Of a stretch of 64,000 nucleotides of DNA, positions 12,910 to 25,951 are shown one piece after another (position 1 is the first letter of the stretch; the number at the start of each line of letters is the position of its first letter). Location of the stretch: contig CM067356.1 in NCBI GenBank assembly GCA_034190875.2, positions 68,288,216 to 68,352,215 on the forward strand. The letters run 5' to 3'. The position numbers and the translations under genes are program-made. The notes beneath the pieces were generated by a model. The model worked only from the letters and a program-made list of their open reading frames with translations, searched no databases and had not been told where the DNA came from. This stretch comes from Urechis unicinctus. Lineage: Eukaryota; Annelida; Polychaeta; Xenopneusta; Urechidae.

Positions 12910-13563
12910 ACATGGAGCATAGTGAGATGCGAATTCTGGGAAATATTCTGGTGAGCCGCTGCACCTCTCCAATGCAAAACAAACCGACAAGCTCTAGTTT
13001 TTCCGGTTGTGGCAAATGAAAAGAAAATGTAGTTATAAAGGGAGAATGAGAGTGTATTACACACAAAAAATAGCAACCAACGCTGTCGCGCACAATATGT
13101 CCAAATAAGCATCATATTTGTCATAAACAGCATCATCATCATCAACACTATCATAATCAACATCATCCATATATACATTGTGATCAATTATCAATTATGA
13201 TGTGGAAAAACCAACTTATTTCTCATGGAAAAAGTAAATTGATAATGCTCTTAGTATGTAAGCATGCTATACAAAAACAGAAAACACATTTGTAAGCAAA
13301 CACACAACTGCCGATTGACAAGCTTCTTAAAAGATGATTTCGAGAAGCAATTCCGATCATATCTAAACACAAGATCCAGATTTGTTGCCTGCAGTAGGAT
13401 ATAACGATGACCCTTCAACTGTAGAGCATTTTAGTGATCGCCATTTCAGAGTAGCCAAGAACGTCTAGTAAGCACGGCATAGACTTAACGCACATCCAAG
13501 CCAGTATTAAACAATTACGGCACTATATTGTACCGCTTGAATCGAGAGTTAAATTACGACACC
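12910..13563. other. Non-coding spacer
   Basis: No gene is seen. It contains a short ATCATC-rich stretch near 13125-13170. Confidence 0.7.
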
Positions 13564-14986
13564 TTAATCATCAGGATAAATAGATATATTCAAGGCGTGC
13601 ATAACTTGTCTTACTCGTGATTCCAAAAGTGGTTTGTACACCAAAACAGTATCATCTTGGTATTGATGGTTTAAATAGTCATGGCATTTTTCGTCACCAA
13701 ATTCACATTTTCGATAGTGATGGGAGAGAGCTAGCTGTGTATCAACATGAATAGCGGGTCCGCTGTTGGGAAAGCTTATGTAGCACCAATGATTGAACAC
13801 GGAAAAGCATCTTCGCGGGTTGATAAATGATTTTGGAACAAACCATTTACCGCTAGGAGGTGCTCGCTTCCGGTATCGCATCGTGCGGAGAAAGCTTGGC
13901 TGTGATGGGTCAGGCGATATATCTCTGAAGAAGTAGGTGTTCCGTATACTGTAAGAATGGGGAGGCTCTGACCTGTTTCCTCTTATATTGATCTCCGATA
14001 ACAGTTCATGGTATGTGTTATGTGTTCGCGGTATGATAAACTCATCAAAGTCAACCACAAGTACATACTTATATCGGTACATGTTCCTCATCATACAATC
14101 ATTTAGTGATGCAGGACTACTCAGCTTCACAGCATGTACGCTGGAAGCATTCACTGGTGGAGGCATTTGATGAACGCGTAAAATTCCAGCTTGTTGGTAA
14201 TAATCGAAAACAGCTGACATTTCCTCCATCTTACCGTCATAAATATTGAATTCTGTTACTCCCAACAATCTATTCATTTCGATCCATTCTACAAATGCTG
14301 TAGTTGGTATAGTCCCAAACCCAATGGCTACACATATCCCAAATTCGTGCGGCCATTGCTCCTTTGGCATTGCTTGAACTGGGAGCAGAATGGTCGATGT
14401 GCCACAGCGCGTTGTTGATATCGACACGAAACTTGGAATTGGATCAAACGTCGGCAAGGGACAAGTCAGCTGGTTCTGTCCCCAATGGATTTGATTCACA
14501 TTTCCACCTCTTCCAGTTTTCGTTATTTTGGTAGCAACTATGTATGGAAACGAGACATTAGTGTACCATACATGGCAGAAGAGTTCATTTCGACTCAAAT
14601 TTGTAACGGCCAAAATTTGAATAGACGGGAAATTTTTATCAAAGAAGCGCTCATCGTAGAATGCGGAGAAAACTATCACTTCCCCCATTCTATCCTGTGT
14701 GTATTGCCATGCGCCATTCCGTGTCAACGCTTGACTAGGTCGGGTTACTGGTTGATAACAGCATTGACTGCTGTTCCTCAGACATGACATATTAAGGATC
14801 TCTCTCCCAAAAGCATAAGCTTTGAGATCGTGTGCCATTGCAGCACCCGAATCTCTATATGACAGGTTATGTGCATATTTGCTACCAAGATCACCAGCTG
14901 CTGTTTGATTGAGTAAATCGTTGGTTCGAACCAGTAGCCTGATCGTCAGTCCAACGATTGCTGCCGTAGCGATATTGAGGATAGTG
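13564..14986 (-). CDS. GT92-family glycosyltransferase, coding exon
   Basis: This open GT92 gene reads 424 codons from an ATG at 14838, and coding continues upstream to a splice acceptor (TTTTCAG) ending at 14987. The upstream piece encodes a hydrophobic run (TILNIATAAIVGLTI), a probable signal anchor, followed by a Thr/Asn/Ser-rich stem. The catalytic domain shows HWGQNQLTCPLP, EWIEMNRLLGVTEFNIY, a SLNDCMMRNMY stretch and VLVVDFDEFIIP, the acidic motif expected to bind the metal and nucleotide sugar. It ends with SIYPDD and a TAA. GT92 enzymes include worm galactosyltransferases acting on core fucose; which sugar this one moves cannot be told. The ATG at 14838 is probably internal and the true first exon is not identified. 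It is clearly more diverged from the block A and B copies than they are from each other. Confidence 0.88.
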
Positions 14987-15084
14987 CTGAAAACATCACA
15001 ACACGGTTAGGTCTACGTTATACATAATAGTTTTGAAGAAATTTCATTTTACTATATTCAGAATCAGCATGGGTAAATGAGAAA

Positions 15085-15257
<173 letters not shown>

Positions 15258-15430
15258 CAGGGATGCCAACAGGTTTTTGTAAAAAAAGAGAGGAAAATTT
15301 GCCGAAAAAGGAAAAGCCCGCACCCCCCCCCCCCCCCCCCCCAATTTTTCTCCTCGGATTTGCATTGCTCTCAAAAGCGGTCCTGGCGGCCACGAAATCC
15401 GCAGATTTCCGCGGCAAATTAGCGTCCCTG
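15258..15430. mobile_element. Small hAT-like MITE
   Basis: A 173-bp non-coding insert is bounded by imperfect inverted repeats: CAGGGATGCCAA at the left and TTAGCGTCCCTG at the right. Ends beginning CAGGG are typical of the hAT superfamily. It sits inside a (TA)n tract, so an 8-bp target duplication cannot be defined with certainty. An internal run of about 18 C is at 15325-15342. Confidence 0.65.
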
Positions 15431-15772
<342 letters not shown>

Positions 15773-16299
15773 GATAGATTAATCGCGATGCAACTAAACA
15801 TCGGCTCCAAATTCAGAGCAAAACCGTACGACGTTTTTGTGCTGGTGATGACGCAGACTTCAATTAAACGATGTGAGATGCCATTCCTATTTACCTGCTA
15901 CCACATACCACATTTTACCAACCTATGCGTAATCCTAGCAATGTTGCAAGTCACTGATTATAATGATGATAGCTGTTTGCCTATCAACTTGTAAGTAACA
16001 ATGATGATTTTGACTTATGAACATTATTTTAGTAACACGACAATGATTAAAACGTGTTTGCAACCTAGTATAGATTACTTACAGCAAATGGTACATGTGA
16101 CAAATAGTGTCTAATGCTCTACTGTGGAAAATATGCGTACATACAAACATACATTCATACAAACGTACGTCCATTCATGCAAACATACATGCCAACATAC
16201 CTACAAACGTTCGTACCTACGCGTACACGTTCGTACGTACATACGCGGATACTTACGCTTACATACACATGCACAACGCATATACGTCTAGAGGTAGTC

Positions 16300-17000
16300 A
16301 TTCTCAACCGCATGTTTGCTAACATAGATCCCCTGCATATTAATCCCCAATATTGTAATGTTTACTGGCATATATGCTGAGCCCTGTCATCTCTCCCCCT
16401 TCATAGCAATTCAAAGCACTGTCTTTGTGCTCTCTATTTGTGCTGAGCAAATAAATCATCGCGCTTAAAAACCCTTGACAGGCCAATGTAAGCACGATGA
16501 AGTTGAAGCATGGAGCTCAGGTGATAAAACGCGTGTCGTGGACGACCATCGTGTAGAGTGAGTGCAAACCCTGCAAATTCCGTGACTGTTGTTACAAAAT
16601 GCGAACGAGACATTGATGAGAGCATTAACAACAAATTCTAACGTGCATTATAAGCGTTTCCATATTATCAGCGTGTTTTCTTCTTGAAGTGAATTGATAT
16701 CTTTAAAGACTTTGTTTGAATTAATGAATTCCACTGAGGCCAACGGACGTGTCATTTTCACATTAAAAATCATGAACATCCGCTGTATGTAAACAACATT
16801 AATGGCATCGAACGGAGCTGAAGTACATATTGAATTGCTTTCAATGGAACATAGAGTAGTAAATAAACTAAGTAACGCAGTGTAAAAGGTAAATATTAAA
16901 TTTGTGGAGCCCTAGCTAAACCAGACCGCCGACTAAAACTTATGAATAAAGCGGCCGAATGATATTGATTAATATTTTCGCCGACGGTTGCTGATCGATC
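16300..17000. repeat. Dispersed repeat R1, copy 2
   Basis: This is homologous to 10281-10930. It keeps CCCCTGCATATTAATCCC near 16330 and the GCGGCCGAATGATATTG motif near 16950. It follows the third GT92 gene as copy 1 follows the block A gene, so gene and repeat probably duplicated together. Confidence 0.85.
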
Positions 17001-19138
17001 AAGCGCCAACCGATATTGACTTAACGAAGCGCCGAGTTATACTGATCAATAGAGCCTCTGACAGGTACTGGATAAGTGTTATATCGCCATAAAATTCGCT
17101 AAATGTGGTGGCAGTGAAAGTTTAGCTCACGCAGTTGAACCATAATGAACTAGGTTAGCCTGACACATGTTGTTATGTTCTTTGTTAAAGCAAATATCGG
17201 AAGATTTAACGAATCAAGTTCTTGAACAAGCCAAGGCCTGTATCGCATTGCCAGGGCACGTGAAGCTTCAAAACTAGTGAATTGCAAATGGAACTTTGCA
17301 ACAGTGATGAGAGCTCGCTGTCTACCAGTCATAATGGGAGCTTCATAGGAGACATCATAACACTGACACATTATGATTACTACAACATGAGTTGAAACGT
17401 TATGACATGGATCGCTTACCGTTAAAATTATTGAATCCGTACGCCATTTTCACCCGAAATGTGGCGCGCTCTACATGCTGTTAGGGACAGGAAGCGGCCC
17501 GTTGCGGGAGAAAATGATCCGTACGCATCATACTGAGATGAAGCTTGTCTTTTACCCTATTATTTGATACTCATCATTTAAGTTAACAACCAACAACTGG
17601 AAGAACCATTGGCCCAAATTGATAAACCTCAAGTAGGCTTAGACACGGAAAGTTGAATAATGTCTGATTTGTCAAACACGCAATATAAAATGTTGTCACT
17701 ATACTTTTTTGATCTATCAGTGTGACTAGATTAATAGACTTCAGCTGTTGCAACTGTAATGCATAGACATATACGTATCACAGTAACATTTTCCAGACGA
17801 CTGCCCACATTGGTTATCAATAACGTTAGTTTACGCCTGGGTCAGAGCACACTTAACCCAGCTTTCCTGCTAATGAAATATTCATGGTATTTCACCATAA
17901 ATCCATGACATTTCATGAACTCACGTACTGAATGTTTTACATAATGCATCAAAGTATTCAGGGGTATTCGTGAACTACCATGAACGTTAAATGGCCACTT
18001 TTATAATTGAACATTGATGAATATTCATGGTAAACCACACCATGAAAAATCATGCGTATTCATGTTGCCCCCACAATATTTAATTTATGAACTACAAGAA
18101 ATGTTCATTGATAGTGGTCATACAGGCAGTCGCGAGTATTTGTGATCTACCATGAACGTTTAATGGTATCCTTATATCTCTTAACGTTTATGAACATTCA
18201 TGGCTAACCTAGCCCTACAAGACGTCTGAGTAGACAAATTCATGTTACCGTTACGCCCGAAGCAATGGCTAACCGTGCTTGAATAATCATGCATATTCAT
18301 AATACGTCACAAGACTCAATTCATGAAAATTCAGATATATTCATGATAAAGTCTGATAAAAAATTAAAAAACAAGTTATTACTGGTATACTGTTGAATAA
18401 TTAAGGCAATAGATCATTAAATGACTAATGAACCACTAAATTAACAGGCACTCAAATCTGGACAGGATCAATCGAAGATGATGGACGGAAATAATGATAC
18501 AAACGATTTGCACAATTTGTTAATAAGTCTGTCACTCAAGAGAGTGTCTAATATCACATGTGTAACTCAATATTGTACCTTACCGCCTATTCGGATGACA
18601 CATTTCAATTCGACCCTTCCCTCGGTTGTATCCCCTTCCTTGTATTCATTAAATAGCTTCTTCTGTTTAAAAACGCATGACAGGTTACAGGACTGGTGAA
18701 GTCACCCACTAAAACTACCTAAACATACTCGAACGCTCCATCGTGTTTAACTTTGATAAGTTTCAAAATACTCGACTGTCCCACCATTAATAAATTAGCC
18801 AGTTCGCTCGAAGAAAGAGAAAGCGCGCGATTCAATTACTTAACAATCTCCCAAGTCTTGGTAGCAAGTCACGTTGAACCAGGCGCGCGCCCTGATACCC
18901 GGGCCTGTTACAAGGCCATCGAATTGTCAATAAAACTCTGCACAAGAGATTTGATTGTACTCGCTCGGGATGAAGCGAAGCGGGCTACGAACTACGCGAG
19001 AGTTTTTCCTTCGTGCATATCATATTATATATTCGATTGTGATCTAGCTACTGATTTTTGCTTTGTAAATATTTATTAATATAAACCTGCCTATTAAATG
19101 AATTGTTGCTACTTAGTTCGCAATTTTGGAGAAAAAAT
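17001..19138. other. Non-coding region with a TTCATG-rich array
   Basis: No gene is supported. From about 17870 to 18350 short TATTCATG/CATGAAT elements recur, including two imperfect longer units centred on CTACCATGAACGTT (near 17975 and 18145). The rest shows nothing recognisable. Confidence 0.6.
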
Positions 19139-19446
19139 AAAGGTCAAAAACAAACAAAAATATTCCGTTGTCAGTCGTTAGTCTGTATTCCAAAACAATA
19201 GATTCTGCCTATGAATGCGCAATGAAACCTATCTAATTAGTGAAATTAATCATTTTCATATCGGTTTACGGCGCTCCGGCAGGACAACTTTTCGCTCGGC
19301 AAACTCCGTAAACACTCGACTTGTGACGCGATTTCGGCTAAGCAACTCCGATAGCCGAACGCGCTGCTAGTTTCATGACCTAGATTCCGTGTTTACATCA
19401 AGCAGCTGTCAAGGCCGTGTCACTTTTAGCGATATTTTGTAGAAGT

Positions 19447-22400
19447 ATGCCGTACTGTTGCGCTGTTGGATGTAAGAATGGGGAAGGATCGGGTAAGAGC
19501 TTTTTCACCTTTCCACAAAAAGAATCTGACAAGGCAAGGCGACAAGTTTGGATAGCCAAAGTGAAACGACTGTCTTCGTGGGAGCCCAAGAAAAGTACGG
19601 TGTTATGTTCTGACCACTTCACTCGTGATTCCTTTTCTGTCGATCCGGAGCGCATGAAGCAACTAGGACTGAAAAGAAATGCCCGACTAAATGATGATGC
19701 TGTTCCCACGTTATTTGAGTACGCCAATAATGTCGGAGTTGAGGAACAAGTGAGAGGCGCTTACAGGAAACGAAGACGAATTGAGGTAAGGTATTAAATG
19801 TCAACTCGAGATCCTAATTTCTAGGTCAACATTTGAGTGTTTGTACGAGGTTATCGATTGCAACCAGTATGAAACACATTGTTACATCTGAGCTATTTTA
19901 CATTACAACAGCTGTTTATATTGGTTGCTGTAGGTGCTCCATGACATGACTAACGAAGATGAAAGTAATATAACTGCAAGTGAAGTCGGGACCTGTCCTA
20001 CAGATCACAATCAAGCTTCCAGTCAACCAGATGTTTATACTCCATGTTCAGTTGGTATCCAGGCCTGCGTAGAGGTACGTATTGTGTTTTATTTTAAGAA
20101 TCAAATAATCATATATTGTGTCACCTAAAGGCTAGATAGTGCTTGTCATTGCACAAAAAGACTTTAATAAAGATGATAATGGTGACAACTTGTAAGTCAC
20201 TGTCTATTGAGTGATTTACTCAAAGCAGATATGTCACGCAACATGTGGTTTCTGTAAACAATTTTAGACTGCCGACAAAGTCCTCCAAACCCAAAGGTCT
20301 TTGTTTACTGGCCCAAGGACTTACTCAAGAGGCACACAAGTTGCTGTCGGCCCAAAAAAAAAACACGTGTGATGTGGCTGTACAGTGCTCAGTTGTACCA
20401 ACACCAGCTCAATGCAACAAGGCCACTCAGTATGCACCACCTCCTACTGACGACTCTGAGTCTGAGCAAGATGAAGATGAGGACGACACGTTTAATGACC
20501 CTGACTACAACTTCGACAGTGATAAGGATACTGCCGAGGGTGATGACGAAGAGATGATTGATAGTGAAACTATGTGAGTAAATGCAAATGATATGTCACA
20601 ACTGTTATACAGGTAGATTCACTTTGTACTATAGCCAAGAAATTATTAAATTTTAATTTGTATTGATACTTTTCATTAAGTATAATGCAATAAGTGAGTA
20701 TATATGTGTTGCAGGGAACTGGACCTAACTTGTGACAAAAAAGATAAGTCACAGCGCAAATACATTGTCTATGAGAGCTGTCTTGTGGAACTTCTGCGTC
20801 ATTGTTTCACTTGCAGAGGTGACTCCAGGGCTGTTTTGAAACGTGTCATTGGGAGTCTTGTTGTTGTGCAACAAATCTGTGTCAATGGACATACATACAC
20901 ATGGGACAGTCAGCCCTACCTTGGGGCAATGCCAGCCGGGAACTTAATGTTAGCATGTGGGATATTTTTTAGTGGAAGCAGTGCTGTGAGAACTATAAAT
21001 ATGCTAAGACATTTGAGCATTCCAACAATATCCGTCAACACCCATAACCTAATGCAAAGTTGCTATCTTGTACCTGCAACAAGGAGAGTATGGGCAACAG
21101 AGCGTGATGCACTAGTAGAGGAGAGGAAAGGGTTGGATTTGTTCCTGGGGGGAGATGCTCGTTGTTGCTCCCCAGGCCACACAGCCAAGTTTGGCAGCTA
21201 CACCTTAATGGACCTGAAGGTCTCAAAAGTCCTGGATATGCAGCTAGTTCAGGTATGTAAAAGTCTATTTTGTATCCTGTTATCAACGCGATTACCATAA
21301 ACATTTGATATAAGCAAGGACATATTTCTTCTTTATTGTAACAAGCTAAATTATGTTTGCAGAGCAATGAGGTGAAGAATTCGAATGCCATGGAGCTTGC
21401 GGGACTAAAACGAGCCCTGAAAAGTCTGAATGAGAATGAGATCACACCAGCCTCCTTAACAACTGATAGACATATTGGTGTGAAGAAATACATGCGTGAA
21501 GAGCAGCCACACATATCCCATTGGTTTGATGTATGGCATGTTGCAAAAGGTTTGTTGTGACTATAATATGGAGTAATATTCAACATACTGCAAAAGTCAC
21601 ACATGTCACATCTGTAATGTCACCCATGCTTTTGCTGTACAGGGGTAAAGAAAAAAATTATTGCCAAAGGAAGAAGGCGTGATTGCCAAATTCTTACAGA
21701 TTGGGCTCGCAGTATAAGCAATCACGTTTACTTCTGTGCTGCCTCGAGCAATGGTGATGAGGCACTGGCAAGGGAAAAGTGGTTGTCTGTCGTGAGACAT
21801 GTTACAAACATCCATACGGGCCATGGCAAGTTGTACCCTGACTGCACTCATGAAGAGTTAGATGACAGACAGTGGATCCCATTAGGTGATTCAAAATAAT
21901 TCAGATATATTTATTTTCAGAACACTGCCTTTCATGCCAAATAACTGTACAATTCAAGCGAGGTGTCAACTTTTTGTCTCAGGTTCCAAACCACATAAAG
22001 AGCTTGAGCTTATTGTCAGCAGTAAGATTCTCGTCAAGGATATTGGTCGGTTGTCACCAGCAGAGCAAACATCAAGTTTGGAAGCGTTCCATAAAGTCGT
22101 CATTTTCTTTGCACCCAAGAGTGTACACTTCCCGTTTGCAACTATGGAAGCAAGGTAAAGATTGAAAGTGGTGATAGTTTTAGATGCGCCTTATGTGAAA
22201 CTCCTTACGAGTTATAATGTTACTTGTATTTTCATTAACTGTAGGTTTTCTTGTTGTGTAGACTACTGCTAGCAGTTCTTCATTTTAATGAGAACTCTGA
22301 TCGAGCTCAGGCTGTCACCAAACAAGGAATGGCTCAGTGGGGCATTTCATTCCCCAAGGCCAGACACGGTGAACCAGTGCTGAAAGCTGTTAAAGTACCA

Positions 22401-22755
22401 ATAACATTTAGTAAGTAGGGTTGTTGATTGAATTGCCTAAAAGCAAGTGAACATCAACCCACAGAAACTGAGTTATTTGCATAATTTATTTAATGAGATA
22501 TATTTCAGTCAGTTATCATTTCATTCAACATGCTGATCACAACAGGTTATATAATCATAATGGCATGTGCTTCAAGGATATATTGACAGACTGATGACCC
22601 AGGTGCTACATCTTCGGGAGAAATATCCAAGCTACAGAAGAGCCAAAGTATTGGTCAGTGAAAGAGAAGTACCCCCTCCCATTGCTGCTGCTCGTGAAAG
22701 ACCCTCAAAAGAGTTGTTGGTTGGTTCTCACAGATGCAGGTTTAACCCCAATTAG
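19447..22755 (+). CDS. THAP-domain, transposase-like protein, nine exons
   Basis: The exons read 19447-19785, 19934-20074, 20268-20573, 20715-21252, 21363-21549, 21643-21885, 21983-22154, 22262-22410 and 22577-22755, about 750 residues. All junctions are GT-AG. Phases agree everywhere except between exons 2 and 3, where a one-base problem remains near an A10 run. Exon 1 encodes a THAP zinc finger: CCAVGC at the start, a central Trp, VLCSDHF and the closing AVPTLF. An acidic Asp/Glu linker follows in exon 3. Exons 4-8 form a large conserved domain with LGGDARCCSPGH, TTDRHIGVKKYM and WFDVWHVAKG, plus TSSLEAFH, consistent with acidic catalytic residues of an RNase H-like transposase fold. This family is widespread in marine animals. 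It may be a domesticated or recently active transposase, possibly Kolobok-like; that label is inference. It is one of the few undamaged multi-exon genes in the window. Confidence 0.85.
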
Positions 22756-23446
22756 TCATAACACTTCTCTAAAGCCTCGATAATGACCAGAGGGGTCGGG
22801 AAAGGTGTTTCGAATTTTGGTGACAACACATGACGGGAGAACTTTCCTGTTTTTCTTGCCTAGTTTATGCCAAATCACATATACAAATCTTCTGTACGCA
22901 AGAAAGCGGTAGACTCTGAAAGGACAAATCATTAATTTACTACGTTTATGAATATTTAACAGCCTGCATATTTAGTATATGATTGTAATGTTTTTTTTAA
23001 ATTAATTCCTGTTGCAGACATTTTTTTGATATTTCATGTACACTTTGTATGCAACACATAAACTGTATAAGGAGAGGGCAGCCAGGGAATAAGTCACCAG
23101 TTTTGTTTTGTTGATTTACAGAAACTATAATTGTTTTGTTTTTTTGTTATGATATAACAAATAGCTTCTGCAAGAATAAAGTGAAAGAGATGTTGATCAA
23201 CAATCATACTTTTGTTCATGTGTTATTTAATTGAAACAAATTAACAGATGGGTTTTACAGTGTCCAGAGATGAAGACAGGCTTTGGGATGAAATAATGAG
23301 TCGAAGCCCTTCTGCCCATAGCCGATACCAATGTATGTTGTTATACTGTTCTTTTGAACATGAATGCCCATTATTCATAGCTGTTTGATTCAGTGCAATT
23401 TGGGAAGTATATAATTTGCTCCGTAAAATTACAATGAAGTACAGAC

Positions 23447-23867
23447 TTACTCATTTGGGCAAATCTCGTCACCAATAGGGCCATCCATCTGTATAAATTC
23501 GTGTCTGGATGCCTCGAGTACATATTGGTTCATGCAGTTGGAAGCAAAGCTGGGATGCTGGGTGATACATTTGAAAGAATTCTGCATGTATTGCACGATT
23601 TTTGGGTACGATAAGCAGCACTTCGACTCTTTTTCTGTTACCATAGCAGAGCAGTTGTCACATAAACATTGCTGTTCAGGCGACTTCCTCGCTGCCATCA
23701 AGAACTACCGAGCTCGCATCAGACTCAGAATCCGACTCAGATTCCGACGCTGTATCAATTCTTTGACAGTTTTCTGTGACCCTCAGCGGTTCATATTGAT
23801 AACCCATTGCTGGGCGTATGCTGACCTCGTTTAATGGTGTTTCACAGTCTTCATCGGATGACGACAT
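23447..23867 (-). CDS. P2X7 ballast (C-terminal domain)-like protein, partial
   Basis: The start at 23867 gives an acidic Ser/Glu/Asp-rich leader (MSSSDEDCETP, then a SESESDSESD run). A second minus-strand frame, overlapping at about 23676-23701, continues with CLCDNCSAMVTEKESKCC and CITQHPSFASNCMNQYVL. That pattern of Cys pairs, CCL and HP-F...C(L/M)N matches the cysteine-rich, zinc-binding ballast domain of P2X7 receptors, which occurs as a stand-alone protein in many invertebrates. The two parts are one base out of frame, so there is a frameshift or an undetected splice. A GTAAGT donor follows NE at about 23445, so a further exon should lie at lower coordinates; 23232-23330 is possible but unconvincing. 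No P2X channel transmembrane part is present. Confidence 0.62.
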
Positions 23868-24183
23868 ATATATAAAAACGAATGGAAAGGATGATATGTG
23901 TCAGCGAGATTCATCCACGCGTGACAGCATCTCCTCGAGGAAAAAACCCAACTGCGTTTAGCCGAGATGACGTCACACGGTACGCCCCTAGCGACTGGAC
24001 GGGGCAAAATGGCCTGGTGGATTTCAGCCGAGTTGCGACGAATTCCGGAAAGTTCGCGGCCGATTTTCTCTTTAACTCGAATGCTCACCAATTCTGTACA
24101 AGTCGGATTTTCTTAATTGCGTTTTTTTAAAACGTTTTCGGTGGCGTTTGTTTATTTTCGCAAAACCGTTAATTTTGACCTTT

Positions 24184-24480
24184 AAACCAATCCAACGTTA
24201 CAATGGCAGCACCACCACCAATAATACGAGAAGGATACAGAAGTTAATGGAATATATATAATTAAATACCTGATTGTACAATATTTTTGTACTTTTTCTT
24301 CACTTTGTCCCATGTTCTATTCGACTGAGTAAAGTTGCTAAAACAACGTATGAAATAGAGTTTAGGCTGGAATATTAAATGAATAATCAGCAAATATTTT
24401 CTTAATGTATCGAAAATTATTTATTAAATCGCGGTGTTCTCATCTGTTCAGTGCCTTCGTCGCTTCTAACCAAGCATTTT
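24184..24480. other. Non-coding spacer
   Basis: AT-rich sequence with no recognisable feature up to the left LTR. Confidence 0.6.
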
Positions 24481-25213
24481 GATCAGTCAATGAAACTAAG
24501 TTTTCTTATAAAAATAGAAGGTTTATTTACATAAAACAGGAAACACAACTGCCAACTATTAGAGATATTTCAGTGAAAAGTCCCAAAATTCCTCTTTCAG
24601 AAATACTAATTGTAACACATTTGTTCAAAATCAACCCCACTTATACACTAACAGGTAGTGCTTAGGAGATGACAGGCAGCGACTGAGCTGACAGGCAGCG
24701 ATTTGAGCTGGCAGGCAGCGACAGAGCTGACCGGCAGCGATTTGAGCTGGCGGGGACTGACAGGCAGTCGGGTCTTGTTCTTGTGGGCTCACTGGCGGGC
24801 AGTAATTCTGCCTAACCAGGGAAAAATCCCCGTATTTATACACTTTTCTAACAAACCCACATGATACTAAAATCAAACATATACCAAAATATTTAAACAT
24901 GCAATCATAATATAGACTTAACGCTCACCACACTTTAAAACTATGTCCAACATTACACTGCTCTACGCATGGAGGCAAACCTCGATATAAAAATCATAAC
25001 ACTCCTGAGATGCAACGCAAGATTGTTATTAATAATTGAATATGACACTGCGTAAATTACATAATGAAAACAAATAGTCCTAAATGTTCCCTAGTTACTC
25101 ACAAAAACATTCAAGTCATCCTAAAGACATCTAATAATAATAATAATAATATAAGAAGGAAACTGAAACCTTAAAAAGAAAACCAATGCAACAAGAATGC
25201 ACTCCTTAATACG
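24481..25213 (-). repeat. 3' LTR of the Gypsy-type element
   Basis: It aligns over its length with 31461-32105 plus 44972-45038. The element-sense start is CGTATTAAGG against TGTTTTAAGG in the other LTR. About 47 outer bases present in the 5' LTR are missing at the 24481 end. It contains GGCAGCGA..GAGCTGACA repeats near 24660-24760. Confidence 0.87.
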
Positions 25214-25222
25214 TTCTTCCTC
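25214..25222 (-). promoter_or_regulatory. Polypurine tract of the Gypsy-type element
   Basis: On the minus strand GAGGAAGAA directly abuts the 3' LTR, the position used for plus-strand DNA priming. Confidence 0.7.
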
Positions 25223-25382
25223 AAACTGCCCTCACTCAAGTAAATATATAGATACACATCCATTAATACAACTACAACAACTTTTTTGGGTCGCAACAGT
25301 CTTTCTTTTATTTGAGTTTTTTTGGTGGCACCCAGGTGAATACCATTTCGTAAATCGTACCTGATGCAAATAACACTCTCTC

Positions 25383-25875
25383 CTACTTATGGATGGCACC
25401 TTTACTCTCCTTGCGACGGGCCGGGTCCCGGAATCGCTGTAGTAAGGTTGCAGTTGCTGAATCACTGTCCAGGGAGGAAGCTCCTAGAAAGAACTCTAGG
25501 ATGGTATTATCTTGCTCCAGTTTTCTTGTGAGGGGAATAAGCTTTGCTGTGTTGTTTGGTAGATCCTTATTTTCCTCTTTTATTTCTGTTTCTTCCTGTT
25601 TGCCTTCCTCTGTATCAGAGGAACTCGATGACGTGTCCAAGCACCGTTTTCTACAAATTATAATGGTTTCAGGAGTTTGGGGCCTTTTCTGTGGTGCAGT
25701 ACAAGGCTTACAGTTCCTGCTTCATGGCGCCTCAGCTGGTACTGTTCACATCAGGAACCTTTAAGTGGCACTTACCGCATTGCAGCCAATGGTCGTGGGT
25801 GACTGTCATGTGTTGGCAGAGAGCCCTTCTACTTAGAAGAGTGGTCCCACACTGCCGACATGCTTGAGAATTCAT
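25383..25875 (-). CDS. C2H2-finger ORF between pol and the 3' LTR
   Basis: An ATG at 25875 begins MNSQACRQCGTTLLSRRA, continuing to HMTVTH, a C-x2-C-x12-H-x4-H finger. A GTAAGT donor at about 25775 suggests splicing. At lower coordinates another frame reads from before 25640 to a stop at 25383, with a Ser run, a Glu/Lys-rich stretch and DSATATLLQRFRDPARR. The splice phase between the two parts does not fit as read, so a frameshift or another exon form is needed. The position after integrase and before the 3' LTR is where some Gypsy elements carry an extra ORF. Whether it belongs to the element or is a captured host fragment is unknown. Confidence 0.45.
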
Positions 25876-25951
25876 GATCCTAAGAACGTACCCAATGAAT
25901 TTTTACAGTGGATTATTTAATAATGTTAGTAATTCACTGGCTGTAGGGACC

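Larger units (their letters stand above)
19139..24183. mobile_element. Possible THAP DNA transposon bracketed by an 11-bp inverted repeat
   Basis: AAAGGTCAAAA at 19139-19149 has its exact inverse TTTTGACCTTT at 24173-24183. The two bracket the convergent THAP and P2X7-ballast-like genes. No clear target duplication was found and the inverted repeat is AT-rich and short, so this is only a candidate boundary. Confidence 0.3.

Noticed and set aside
19139..24183. Certain identification as a Kolobok transposon
   Set aside because: No TTAA target duplication or characteristic ends could be shown; kept only as a possibility.
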